Assembly: GCA_937952975.1 (NCBI GenBank)
Contig: CALFXX010000154.1
Span: forward strand, 1-41,210
Source of the DNA: an uncultured Alcaligenaceae bacterium
GTDB lineage: Bacteria; Pseudomonadota; Gammaproteobacteria; Burkholderiales; Burkholderiaceae_B
DNA length: 41,210 nucleotides
Direction of reading: 5' to 3'
A program made the position numbers and the translations under genes. Of this stretch, positions 8,665-16,963 are shown piece by piece (position 1 is the stretch's first letter; every line of letters begins with the position of its first letter). The notes beneath the pieces were generated by a model, which worked only from the letters and a program-made list of their open reading frames with translations, was not told the origin of the DNA and did no database searches.

Positions 8665-9705
8665 CTATACGATTTTTTCAAGCACAAAATGAGATATTCC
8701 AAAGCTTGGCACCACCATCGAATGCAAGCCTTGACCACCGGCTACCACGATTTGAATTTGCGAGGCCTCGTCTAAATACGGGATGTGTGTCGTGCCAGGC
8801 GCCACATTAAAGGTTTTACGCTTGGTGCGATACCATTCTTGGCATCCTTCACTGACACGACTCAATTGCAATCTCATCCGCGTGTGTAAATCGTGTCGCA
8901 CATCATCTTTGCTCATGCCATGTTTAGCCAGGATCGCCGCGTGCTCAGGGCCAAGCACCAATAACATTTCCCCCCCCGAACTCATGTTGTTGCCGCCAAT
9001 GGTCATCATCACATCAGAGATCATCAATAAAAGTTCTGAAGCGTTTGCGCTAGCGTGATCTTGCACATTGTGGGGTGCTTCGGCCGCATGCACGAACACG
9101 CTGCTGTCAGTTTTAGCCAGGCCGTGTTCAACATGAAAGGGCTCCCAGGGATTTTGCTCTTCATTTTCACCAGCGCAAAAACTAAATTTGCAAGGCGTGC
9201 CGTGTGTCGCCATATCCGTCTTGCCAGGGATTCCTTGCCCGATGTTCATCAGCACAAGCCGAATCGCGCGCCCAATTGTCGCGTTGGCTCTAAAGCCTTG
9301 ACCAAAGACGTTTGAACCACAGTTCAACTCAATTTCATGACGAATCGGCCCATTGACAACAAACATTGGCGCCACGGGGTGTGTGGTTGACTGTATGCCC
9401 GATAGATTAAATTTGGGTACGGCCATTGCCCGAAGCGCCGCCACCAACACAGGCATATAGCTGGGCTTGCAGCCCGCCATCACAGCGTTGATTGCCAGTT
9501 TTTCAACACTGCATAAGGCGTAGCCTGGCGCGATGGCAGCGATCTCGACATCACCCGTTAAACCACTGCCCGCAATCATTGCCGCCACACGCTCAGGCGT
9601 TGGGGCTACTACAGGCAACCCGTCGGTCCAGCCTTGTTGCCAAAAATACTCTTGCAACGTGTCTTCTGATAGCTCGAGCTCGAGCAAGGTTGCATGGGCG
9701 CTCAT
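8665..9705 (-). CDS. Stand-alone paralogue of the UGSC-fusion C-terminal domain
   Basis: The 346-residue protein aligns by eye over its length with the C-terminal part of the fused selenoprotein at 10404-12122. Shared landmarks include WTDGLPVVAPTPERV versus WSDGLPIVPPTRAKV, NAVMAGCKPSYMPVLVAAL versus NGVMAGCRPEYMPILVALV, the VNGPI/LNGPI segment and the AGENEE/AAENEE segment. The conserved cysteine in AGCxPxYMP is a candidate functional residue; there are also CSVEKL, TPCKFSFC and EGCQEW cysteines. I know no established function for this domain. No signal peptide is present. Its ATG overlaps the TGA stop of the upstream UGSC gene (ATGA at 9702-9705), so the two are translationally coupled. 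Confidence 0.85.
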   Translation of the reverse strand: MSAHATLLELELSEDTLQEYFWQQGWTDGLPVVAPTPERVAAMIAGSGLTGDVEIAAIAPGYALCSVEKLAINAVMAGCKPSYMPVLVAALRAMAVPKFNLSGIQSTTHPVAPMFVVNGPIRHEIELNCGSNVFGQGFRANATIGRAIRLVLMNIGQGIPGKTDMATHGTPCKFSFCAGENEEQNPWEPFHVEHGLAKTDSSVFVHAAEAPHNVQDHASANASELLLMISDVMMTIGGNNMSSGGEMLLVLGPEHAAILAKHGMSKDDVRHDLHTRMRLQLSRVSEGCQEWYRTKRKTFNVAPGTTHIPYLDEASQIQIVVAGGQGLHSMVVPSFGISHFVLEKIV

Positions 9706-10310
9706 GTCTCGCTCTCCGATATTAAAAACTTTACAACATCCCCTGAACGCTTTTCGGCGATGCGTGCGATTTCTTCGAGAGACCGGTTAGCCAAGGGATG
9801 CTCGATCAACAAAATTGGCAGATCAGGTAACCCTAAAGATTTCGAACGCGTTGCAGCAATCCCTCGAAAGGGTTGCGTCACGAACGTCACTGTGGGGATA
9901 CCCAGAGACTCTATCGTGTGCGAGTCGTGGACACTCCACGACGAGCACGACCCTCAGTCACCTGAGGCTGTGAGCATGAGATCGGGTTTCCAGGCAGTAA
10001 TTTCTGCGATAAACGGAGCCGGTGCTGCCGAGGTGGGCTTGCGCCACATCTTGATGTCACCCAAACCAAACTGCTCGTTCAATTGCTTACCGAACGCGGT
10101 TAACAGCTCACGTGCGTTGACCTTATTGTTATCGAGCAACGCAAGCCGCTTGCCGGCTAAGCTTGAGAGGCGAGGGGCGAGGTAACGCCGGCCCTGCGCT
10201 TTAGCCCCCTCAGGGATGAGGTCGTGCGGGTTCTTCACTGGAGTGTGAGCCTCGACGGCGGGGTGCAATACGCGTACGCTATTCGGGCTCATATTTTTTT
10301 CAGCACTCAT
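9702..10310 (-). CDS. UGSC-family selenoprotein (small form), in-frame UGA at 9954-9956
   Basis: Read with UGA at 9954-9956 as selenocysteine, the frame from the ATG at 10310 continues to a stop at 9702, giving 202 residues with Sec119. The residues across the codon read ASGD-U-G-S-C-SSWSVHDSH, so the UGSC motif is residues 119-122. The sequence on both sides belongs to one domain: before it LSSLAGKRLALLDNNKVNA and KPDLMLTASGD, after it IESLGIPTVTFVTQPF. AAAGGAG precedes the start. A strong hairpin with the geometry of a bacterial SECIS element follows the UGA (9918-9948), and selB lies downstream in the operon. Without recoding, the gene appears as a 118-residue protein plus a 62-residue fragment. 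A UGSC-named selenoprotein family is known from metagenome surveys; its biochemical role is, to my knowledge, unassigned. Confidence 0.9.
9918..9948 (-). promoter_or_regulatory. Predicted bacterial SECIS element of the small UGSC gene
   Basis: Just after the UGA, GTCGTGGA (9942-9935) pairs perfectly with TCCACGAC (9931-9924) around a GTG loop (9934-9932). Below a symmetric TC/TC internal loop, GTGC (9948-9945) pairs with GCAC (9921-9918). The apical loop starts 19 bases after the UGA and begins with G, as expected for bacterial SECIS elements (loop about 16-37 bases from UGA, G in its first two positions). The hairpin lies within the coding sequence, as SelB requires. Confidence 0.85.
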
Positions 10311-10403
10311 CGTTTACTCCTTTCTTGATGTTTGTATTCTAGACCTACCGGGTGTTGAAATCCTCTCGGCCTTGATTGCACAAGAGGGCTTTCGAGTACA
10401 GTT

Positions 10404-12122
10404 TTAAAAACGCCAGTTGGCAGGCAGCTCAATCAATTTCCCAACAGGATAGCCAAGCCTGCCGTTGTGCGCAAAGACGTACGCGTTGGTGCGAAGCGGA
10501 TCACCCGTGACCGCGACCATAAAATCGTCGGCGCACGTAATCAGTGGCACCAGTCGGTTCGGATCATCCGACTCGCAAAACACCTTTGGTATTCGCCCGG
10601 CCTCGTACTCTTCTGTCAGATTCCAAATGGGCTTATCGGCCCAAACGCGCAGCATGTGTTCAAATTTCCAGGCAGGGATGCGTGCATGTTCAAACAAATA
10701 CTCTTTGACGTCTTGCTTTGTCCAACCACTGCTTGCGATGGCTTCAGCCAAGATCGGACTGAGTAGAACGAGAGGCCTTAACGTGCCATAGGCCCCCCCC
10801 ACGGTAAAGGTGATCTGCCAGGAGTTTTGACGGGCAATTGCATCGGCCAGGATCGGCATGATCTCTTCTGGCGTACTGCCTGAGACCGACGCGATCACGT
10901 TGCCACCGGTATAACGCGCAATAGTGACCGTGTTGTCGCTTGCTTTAAAACCCATCTCAACGTTGGTTGGGCTCCAGCCAATCGCTTTTAAGACCTCTTC
11001 ATTTTCAGCGGCGACCACGCGCCACGTGTTACCAAAGGTCGCCTTGTCATTTTTGTGCAATAAAAAGCCCGCAACGTTACGTAGATACAAGCGCCAGAAG
11101 CGACCCACCGAGGTATTAGGCTGAAAGCCGTCACGCAAGACGTTTTCTTTAAAATTGAAACCCAGCTGCTGAACAATCGGCCCATTCAAAATAATCAGTG
11201 TTTCGCCGCCAGGTGTGTTGCCGCTATGTTCCACGCCATAGGCCGGGTCAGCCATGGCTTGAACCAGTGCAACCAAGATTGGCATGTACTCAGGGCGGCA
11301 GCCCGCCATCACACCATTGACGGCGATGCTCCAGATTGTGGCGGCTCGATTGTCAGGCAACAACACACCCAAGACGTCGCTTACTGCGCGGTCTGTATAT
11401 TGCAGAAACTCGTCTACCTTGGCGCGGGTAGGGGGCACAATTGGCAGACCGTCACTCCACTCGTTTTCAAGAAAGTATTGATTAACCGCATCAAAGCCCC
11501 CCTTGAACACGACGTCTTGGGCAAGCGGTTCTGCGGTGTGCTGCCCAGTGCCACTGGCATCGGTTAAGTTCTTAATCACCTCTGCGGCGGTGACCTCAAG
11601 AATATTGCGCCGCAACATCGCCGCGCTTTGCGCTCCGGGATGCCCCGGCACTAAAGCAACGGGCATACTCGGCAAGCCCAAGCCAATTGACGAGGCTTCG
11701 GCAAGCTTTAAAAAGCCTTGACTCACAAGCGAAGAGCTTGGCACGCCAGCCTCTTCACATACTGCACTCGCCCGCAACACGGCGGGCGTGCAGCTGCCTC
11801 AGCAGCCCATCCCTGAGATGACGGCATCGGCCTTCAGTTCTTTGAGGCGCTTGGGTAAGTCGGCCAAAATCTGACGCTCGTCAGGGCCGTGTGTATTACC
11901 CAAGACGCTCCAGTGCACGAAATTAACACCCGGGTATTTCTCTTTCAGGCTGTCTTCGAGTGCTGCAAACACTTGGTCGCCTTTAAAGACGTAATCCCAA
12001 AGCTGAACAATCGTTTTGCCCGCAAGCGTGTCTAGGCGCTTAGCCAGGGATTTGCCTTGCACTTGCATCGGGCTGCGCGGCCATAAAACTTCGTAATAGC
12101 CATCGTTTGGCTGCATTGTCAT
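10404..12122 (-). CDS. UGSC selenoprotein fused to a C-terminal partner domain, in-frame UGA at 11799-11801
   Basis: Read with UGA at 11799-11801 as selenocysteine, the frame runs from the ATG at 12122 to a stop at 10404: 572 residues with Sec108. The codon context reads SGMGC-U-G-S-C-TPAVLRASAVCEEAG, so a cysteine directly precedes Sec and Cys111 closes the motif. Residues 1 to about 185 are a UGSC domain paralogous to the smaller selenoprotein (LDTLAGKTIVQLWDY; LPSMPVALVPGHPG). From about residue 200 (NQYFLENEWSDGLPIVPPTR) the rest matches the stand-alone protein at 8665-9705. GGAG lies 8 bases before the ATG. Unrecoded, the gene is split into a 107-residue piece and a 458-residue frame whose apparent GTG start falls inside the SECIS loop, so it is not a real start. 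First gene of the operon; no signal peptide, so cytoplasmic. Confidence 0.92.
11762..11793 (-). promoter_or_regulatory. Predicted bacterial SECIS element of the UGSC fusion gene
   Basis: CTGCACGCCCGC (11793-11782) pairs with GCGGGCG (11775-11769) and, after a two-base AG bulge, TGCAG (11766-11762), giving 12 base pairs. The apical loop is CGTGTT (11781-11776) with G at its second position. The loop begins 17 bases after the UGA, within the bacterial SECIS range. The sequence differs from the hairpin in the smaller UGSC gene while the geometry is preserved, which argues for selection on structure. Confidence 0.87.
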
Positions 12123-12442
12123 CGCTGTTCTCCGGTATTTTTGATGGCCCGGTTCAAAGGGTTTTCTGCCCCTCGATCATCGGATCCTTTTTGTAAACTA
12201 AGCATAGGCTACGGCAGAGCGGCGCGCAACTGCACAAACATTGTTTTGGCGGGCGGCCCAACCGAAGCGGCCGCAGCCCTAAGGTCGTGCGTCACCGTGG
12301 TTGCCTGTGCACCGCGAACATCAGTGGAGTCGAAGAGGTGGAGTCAGAGTGGTGGAGTCAGAATGGTGGAGTCAGAGCGGGTCAAGAACAAATGAGCTGA
12401 TCCAATCAGCTAAGATAGTACCCATCGTATAAGGAGAGTAGG
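12123..12442. promoter_or_regulatory. Divergent intergenic region between selenoprotein and acyl-CoA operons
   Basis: This 320-base region separates the starts of two divergent operons and must hold both promoters. I cannot assign convincing -35/-10 pairs. It contains a four-unit 14-base tandem repeat at 12323-12378 and the AAGGAG ribosome site at 12431-12436. A short plus-strand frame from about 12141 has no protein-like composition and is not called. Confidence 0.5.
12323..12378 (+). repeat. Four tandem copies of a 14-base unit
   Basis: Units start at 12323, 12337, 12351 and 12365. Copies two to four read GGTGGAGTCAGAGT with one or two changes each; the first copy is more diverged (AGTGGAGTCGAAGA). 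The shared core is GTGGAGTC. They lie 65 bases before the acyl-CoA dehydrogenase start, where they could bind a regulator, or they may be simple slippage repeats. Confidence 0.9.
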
Positions 12443-13621
12443 GTGAGCCAAGAACAAAGTACCGCAGAACAAAATGACGACGCACGCATGATCGTTGATC
12501 TGGTCGCAAAGTTTGTTGACCAAGAATTGATGCCTCTCGAGGCGGCAGTATTAGCTCGCGAAATCAGGGCTGAGCCCTTGAAATTGCTCCCCGAAGAAGA
12601 GGCGCCGTTATTAAAAAAATGTAAAGAACTAGGCCTGTGGGCCTTGGACGCCCCTGAAGAATTGGGTGGTGCGAACCTTTCAGCGACCACCTGGATGGCG
12701 CTGAACGAAGAATTGGGCCGCACAGTGACACCATTTGTGTTTCCGCCAGACTCGCCCAATATGCACATGTTGCTGGCAGTCGGCACGCCAGAGCAAAAAA
12801 AGAAATACCTCGAACCGTACGCCGCAGGGACTGCCAAATCTGCAATTGCGATTTCTGAGCCCAATGCTGGTGGCGACCCGTCGGGCATGATCACGCGTGC
12901 TGAAAAAGTTGGTAACGAGTGGGTGATCAATGGTCGCAAAATCTGGGTCAGTAAAGTGCCCGCTGCAGATTTTGTTATCGTGATGGCGCGTGTAGGCGCA
13001 GGCAAACGCCACGAGGGCATCACCGCCTTTATCGTCGAAAAAGGTACACCCGGTTTTGAAATTTTGCGCGAAATCCCCATGCTTGGCGGACATCGCACGT
13101 ACGAATTGGTCTTTGAAGATTGCCGGATCCCTGAAGAGAATGTCTTGGGCGAAATCGGCGCCGGCTTTGCCCCCATGCAATTGCGGCTTGTGGTTCGTCG
13201 TCTACAGATCGGTACCTGGTGTATCGGTATGTGCCGTCGCGCGGTAGAGATGATGGTGAGCCATGCCAAACAACGCACAACCTTTGGCGCACTGCTTGCT
13301 GATCGCCAGGCTGTTCAGTGGTGGATTGCTGATGCAGCCATGAAGATGCATGCCTGTCGTTTGATGGTGCAAGATGCCGCACGCAAGCAAGATCAAGGAA
13401 TTGACGTGCGCACTGAAGCGTCGATGATCAAGGTGTACGCCACCGAGATGGCTGCTGAAATATTGGATCACGCGATGCAAACCCTCGGTGCGATGGGCGT
13501 CACCAAAGAGCTGCCGTTGCAGTTGATGGCTCAGCGCGTGCGTGTGATGCGCGTGTACGAGGGCCCGTCTGAAGTTCATCGTATGTCGATTGCCAAAAAA
13601 ATTATCAAAGAGGCGCGCTAA
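12443..13621 (+). CDS. Acyl-CoA dehydrogenase
   Basis: The 392-residue protein is a cytoplasmic flavoenzyme of the acyl-CoA dehydrogenase family, which introduces a double bond next to the CoA thioester. Seen in order: an N-terminal helical domain (LGLWALDAPEELGG), the FAD-binding middle domain with AIAISEPNAGGDPSGM and INGRKIWVSK, and the C-terminal helical domain with MQTLGAMGVTKELPLQ and RVYEGPSEVHRM, where the YEG glutamate is the usual catalytic base position. Translation starts at a GTG, supported by AAGGAG six bases upstream. First gene of a five-gene plus-strand operon with CoA-transferase, two Bug receptors and a crotonase. The acyl substrate is unknown. Confidence 0.94.
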   Translation: MSQEQSTAEQNDDARMIVDLVAKFVDQELMPLEAAVLAREIRAEPLKLLPEEEAPLLKKCKELGLWALDAPEELGGANLSATTWMALNEELGRTVTPFVFPPDSPNMHMLLAVGTPEQKKKYLEPYAAGTAKSAIAISEPNAGGDPSGMITRAEKVGNEWVINGRKIWVSKVPAADFVIVMARVGAGKRHEGITAFIVEKGTPGFEILREIPMLGGHRTYELVFEDCRIPEENVLGEIGAGFAPMQLRLVVRRLQIGTWCIGMCRRAVEMMVSHAKQRTTFGALLADRQAVQWWIADAAMKMHACRLMVQDAARKQDQGIDVRTEASMIKVYATEMAAEILDHAMQTLGAMGVTKELPLQLMAQRVRVMRVYEGPSEVHRMSIAKKIIKEAR

Positions 13622-13624
13622 ATC

Positions 13625-14848
13625 ATGGCAAACGCAACGCCACAAACCCCGCGCGCCAATACACCGTTGGCAGGCATTACGGTCATTGATTTGACTCAAA
13701 TCTACCAAGGCCCTTACGCAACCTTTTTGATGGCAAAAGCCGGTGCCAATGTCATCAAAATAGAACCGCTAAACGGCGAACCTTCGCGCATACGCGCGAA
13801 GGTCAGTGGTGGAGCCTCGCTGCCAATGGCCATGCTCAATACCAATAAGCGCGGCATCACCTTGAACTTAAAAACAGCCAAGGGTCGTGAGCTGTTTAAA
13901 GAGCTGGTCAAGCGCGCTGATATCGTGGTTGAAAATTTTGCACCAGGCGTCATGGATCGCTTGGGTGTGGGTTGGTCGGTGTTGCATGAACTTAACCCAC
14001 GCTTAATCTATGGCTCGGGTACCGGCTATGGTTTGTCTGGCCCTGATCGCGATAATTTAGCAATGGATGTCACGATTCAAGCCGCCTCGGGCATCATGAG
14101 CGTCACAGGCACGCCCGATGGTCCACCTCTGCGCGCAGGCGCCTCGATTGTCGACTTTTTAAGCGGCGTGCATTTGTATGCGGGGATCATGACGGCGCTC
14201 TACGAGCGTTCGCAAACCGGAGTGGGGCGCTTGGTTGAAGTGTCGATGCAAGAGACGGCCTACCCGACGCTTGCTTCGAACATGGGGATCACGCATAAGT
14301 CTGTTGGGGTCGTGCCACCACGCGTCGGCAACCGTCATGGTGGGCTCGCCTTGGCGCCTTATAACGTCTACCCGGCAAAAGATGGCTATATCGCGATTGT
14401 TTGCGTGACCGAACCGCACTGGCGAAACTTATTAGCAGCGATGGGCCGCGAAGACCTCAGCACAGACCCGCGCTTTGAAAGCAACAAGTTGCGTGTGCAA
14501 AATATTTCGGACACCGACGATGAAATTACGCGTTGGACAGAAAGCTTGCCACGCGCAGACTTATTTGCGTTGAGCAAAAAACACGGCTTCCCAGCTGCAC
14601 CTGTTCGCGATCTGCTTGAAGTCATGAACGACAAACACATGCACGAGCGCGGCATGCTTGAATGGTTTGACGATAAAGACTTAGGTCGCGTCGTGTTACC
14701 ACATACGCCTTTAGTGATCCACGGCGCTGATCGTGTCAGTACCATTGCCAGCCCAGACCTTGGTCAACACAATAAAGAAATTTATTCTGACTGGCTGGGG
14801 CTTTCGGCAGCTGAACTCGAAGCGCTGAAAAAAGAAGAAGTGATTTAA
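13625..14848 (+). CDS. Family III CoA-transferase (CaiB/BaiF)
   Basis: The 407-residue product matches type III CoA-transferases, which move CoA between acids, typically activating a carboxylate for catabolism. It has the N-terminal LAGITVIDLTQIYQGPYAT, then GANVIKIEPLNGEPSR, NTNKRGITLNLKT and VENFAPGVMDRLG, with the catalytic aspartate expected in DNLAMDVTIQAASG. The C-terminal lid segment contains PAAPVRDLLEVMND. It follows the dehydrogenase by 3 bases. Together they suggest that an imported acid is activated by CoA transfer, oxidised to an enoyl-CoA and processed by the downstream crotonase. Confidence 0.94.
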   Translation: MANATPQTPRANTPLAGITVIDLTQIYQGPYATFLMAKAGANVIKIEPLNGEPSRIRAKVSGGASLPMAMLNTNKRGITLNLKTAKGRELFKELVKRADIVVENFAPGVMDRLGVGWSVLHELNPRLIYGSGTGYGLSGPDRDNLAMDVTIQAASGIMSVTGTPDGPPLRAGASIVDFLSGVHLYAGIMTALYERSQTGVGRLVEVSMQETAYPTLASNMGITHKSVGVVPPRVGNRHGGLALAPYNVYPAKDGYIAIVCVTEPHWRNLLAAMGREDLSTDPRFESNKLRVQNISDTDDEITRWTESLPRADLFALSKKHGFPAAPVRDLLEVMNDKHMHERGMLEWFDDKDLGRVVLPHTPLVIHGADRVSTIASPDLGQHNKEIYSDWLGLSAAELEALKKEEVI

Positions 14849-14859
14849 GGCGTTTTAAG

Positions 14860-15831
14860 ATGAAGCGTGTTGTATCTAAAGTTTGGCTGACACTGTTTTT
14901 GACCCTTTGGGTCAGTGCCGGCTATGCGCAAAAATCCGATTATCCAACGCGCTCTGTCAAAGTCATCGTGCCATTTTCAGCGGGTAGCGGGGCCGATCAT
15001 GCCTCGCGCTTTTTCGGAGATTTACTCGCTAAACATCTGGGTCAAAGTTTTTTAGTTGAAAACAAAACCGGCGCCTCCGGAATGTTAGCGATGAATACGG
15101 TCAAAGCGGCGCCAGCCGATGGCTATACCATCTTGATGGGTAGTAACTCGCTCATGGCGGTGAACCCGATCATGCTCAAAGAGCTTTCGTACGACGCTGT
15201 CAAAGACTTCAAGCCGGTTGGTGGCCTGACACGCGGCGTCAACGTGATTGTTGTCGCTAAAGATTCTAAGTACAAAAGCTTTGCCGACTTGCTTGCCGCA
15301 GCCAAGGCATCGCCTGTGCCTTTGAATGGTGGCACCTATGCGCTAGGCTATCAACTAGCGCTCGCTTGGTTGGCGAACGTTGCGGGTGTGAAGTTTGAAA
15401 ATATCGCGTACAAAGGCGCAGGCGAAATCATGGTGAGCCTGCTAGGCAATCAACTTGATTTTGGGATAATCAGTTTTAACGGCGCGGTACCCTTATTGAA
15501 GTCTGGTAAGTTCAGAGCCTTGGCGTTGTCCTCGGACAAGCGCCATCCAGATTTTCCTGAGGTACCGACGGTTGCTGAAAGTGGTTTTCCAGATTTCACG
15601 AACTACACGTGGACCTCGTTTTACGTACGCAGCGATACACCTGAGCCGATTACTAAAAAACTAGAAGACGCGCTGCAAACTGTCCTCGCCACGCCAGTCG
15701 CCAAAGAGTATGCCGACCAGGTCTTAGTTGAATTGCTACCTTACAACGCCGAGCAAATGAGGCGCTATCAACTTGAAGAAATTTCACGCTTTTCGAAGAT
15801 CGCAAAAGAGGCCGGCTTAGAACCGAAATAA
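14860..15831 (+). CDS. Bug/TctC family solute-binding protein (2)
   Basis: The 323-residue product has a signal peptide (cleavage near SAGYAQ) and the family landmarks YPTRSVKVIVPFSAGSGAD, LVENKTGASGML, AAPADGYT and NIAYKGAGEIM. It is a periplasmic receptor lying 11 bases after the CoA-transferase gene, so its ligand is likely the acid degraded by this operon. AAGGCG precedes the ATG. As for the other copies, no TctA/TctB permease genes are nearby. Confidence 0.93.
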   Translation: MKRVVSKVWLTLFLTLWVSAGYAQKSDYPTRSVKVIVPFSAGSGADHASRFFGDLLAKHLGQSFLVENKTGASGMLAMNTVKAAPADGYTILMGSNSLMAVNPIMLKELSYDAVKDFKPVGGLTRGVNVIVVAKDSKYKSFADLLAAAKASPVPLNGGTYALGYQLALAWLANVAGVKFENIAYKGAGEIMVSLLGNQLDFGIISFNGAVPLLKSGKFRALALSSDKRHPDFPEVPTVAESGFPDFTNYTWTSFYVRSDTPEPITKKLEDALQTVLATPVAKEYADQVLVELLPYNAEQMRRYQLEEISRFSKIAKEAGLEPK

Positions 15832-15985
15832 GAGCCAAAATAAGGGCCAAACTCAGCGTTACTGTCAAGCGGGCGAGCGAGTATTGCGCTGCGAGGCAAG
15901 AGTAGGTATGGTTTGCATTGCGATGGTTTTAAGTTCAAGACGTTTTTTGCCATCCCTTATATAAAAAAAATAATCAGGAGACACC

Positions 15986-16954
15986 GTGAAAATGAATATC
16001 CGTGCATGTGCTGTACTTTTTTTCTCTGTACTCAGCGGCTTGATGGGCGTAAACGTATCCGCTCAGAACTACCCCAGCAAACCCGTGACGATCATCGTGC
16101 CCTATGGCCCAGGTAGCGGTAATGACATGATTGCGCGCGAAATCGGGCAAAGACTCACCGAACAACTTGGAATGACTTTTGTCGTTGAAAACAAAGCGGG
16201 CGCCACCGGTAACATCGCGATGGATTATGTTGCTCAGGCAAAGCCTGATGGCTACACGATGATTTTGACAAGCACGAGCAGCATCATTTATCAGGTCTCG
16301 AACACCATTCGAACCAATATGTCTAAAGACTTCACGCCGATTGCCTTTGTGGCGGGCTTACCGTATGTGTTGTCGGTGCCGCCTAGCGTTCCTGCAAAAA
16401 CACTCAAAGAATTGGCTGCCTTGGCCAAAGCAAAACCCGGCGAGATGAATTACAACGGTCCAAACGGCAGCATGTCTGCCTTTTTAGGGGCTATGTTTAA
16501 AGCTGGCGCTGGCGTCGACATGGTGATGGTGCCGTATAAGGCCACCTCAGATGCGCAGGTTGACGTGCTCGCAGGGCGAATCCAACTCTGGATCACAACT
16601 TCAGCGTCGGTTCTGCCACTTGCGAAAGGCGGCAAAGTCACCGTGCTTGCGGTGACAGGTGAAAAACGTCTGAGTGCGCTGCCTGATGTTCCAACCGCAA
16701 TCGAAGCGGGTTTCCCGACCATGACGCCTGACATTTCGTTCTTTTTGTTAGGACCTGCCGGAATCCCCTCTGAGATTGTGGCCAAGCTCAACTCAAGCGT
16801 GAATACGGCCCTAAAGACGCAGGCGATGCAAGACCGCCTTGCTGGTTTTGCGACGGCAGTCAAAATGGGTAGCGCAGACGATTTGAAGACCCATATCGCA
16901 ACAGAAACTATCCGTTGGCAAGACGCGATCAAAAAAGAATCACTTTCAAAGTAG
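15986..16954 (+). CDS. Bug/TctC family solute-binding protein (3)
   Basis: A 322-residue periplasmic receptor with a signal peptide ending NVSAQ, then YPSKPVTIIVPYGPGSGND, FVVENKAGATGNIA, AKPDGYT and VPYKATSDAQ. AGGAG at 15976-15980 lies 5 bases before a GTG at 15986 and 11 before an ATG at 15992; I kept the GTG, but either is possible. It follows the other receptor of the operon after 154 bases that include a partial duplication of the phrase AAATAAGxGCCAAA near 15827-15850. It is only moderately similar to receptor 2, so the two probably differ in ligand. Confidence 0.93.
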   Translation: MKMNIRACAVLFFSVLSGLMGVNVSAQNYPSKPVTIIVPYGPGSGNDMIAREIGQRLTEQLGMTFVVENKAGATGNIAMDYVAQAKPDGYTMILTSTSSIIYQVSNTIRTNMSKDFTPIAFVAGLPYVLSVPPSVPAKTLKELAALAKAKPGEMNYNGPNGSMSAFLGAMFKAGAGVDMVMVPYKATSDAQVDVLAGRIQLWITTSASVLPLAKGGKVTVLAVTGEKRLSALPDVPTAIEAGFPTMTPDISFFLLGPAGIPSEIVAKLNSSVNTALKTQAMQDRLAGFATAVKMGSADDLKTHIATETIRWQDAIKKESLSK

Positions 16955-16963
16955 GATTTTAAG

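Noticed and set aside
9702..12122. Interpretation of the two UGA codons as pseudogenisation or frameshift errors
   Set aside because: Both UGAs are followed by exactly GSC, both keep the frame, both have a hairpin at SECIS spacing, and selB lies in the same operon. No other disruption is present in either gene.
12323..12378. Short CRISPR-like array
   Set aside because: The units are directly adjacent without spacers and only 14 bases long.
12406..13278. Long minus-strand open frame of about 290 codons
   Set aside because: It lies wholly antisense to the clear acyl-CoA dehydrogenase gene and its translation has no recognisable protein features.
15881..15904. Sequence similar to the loop of the 17774 terminator (GTATTGCG...GCAAGAGTA)
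   Set aside because: Short similarity without the outer stem or T-tract; not enough to call a second terminator or a repeat family.
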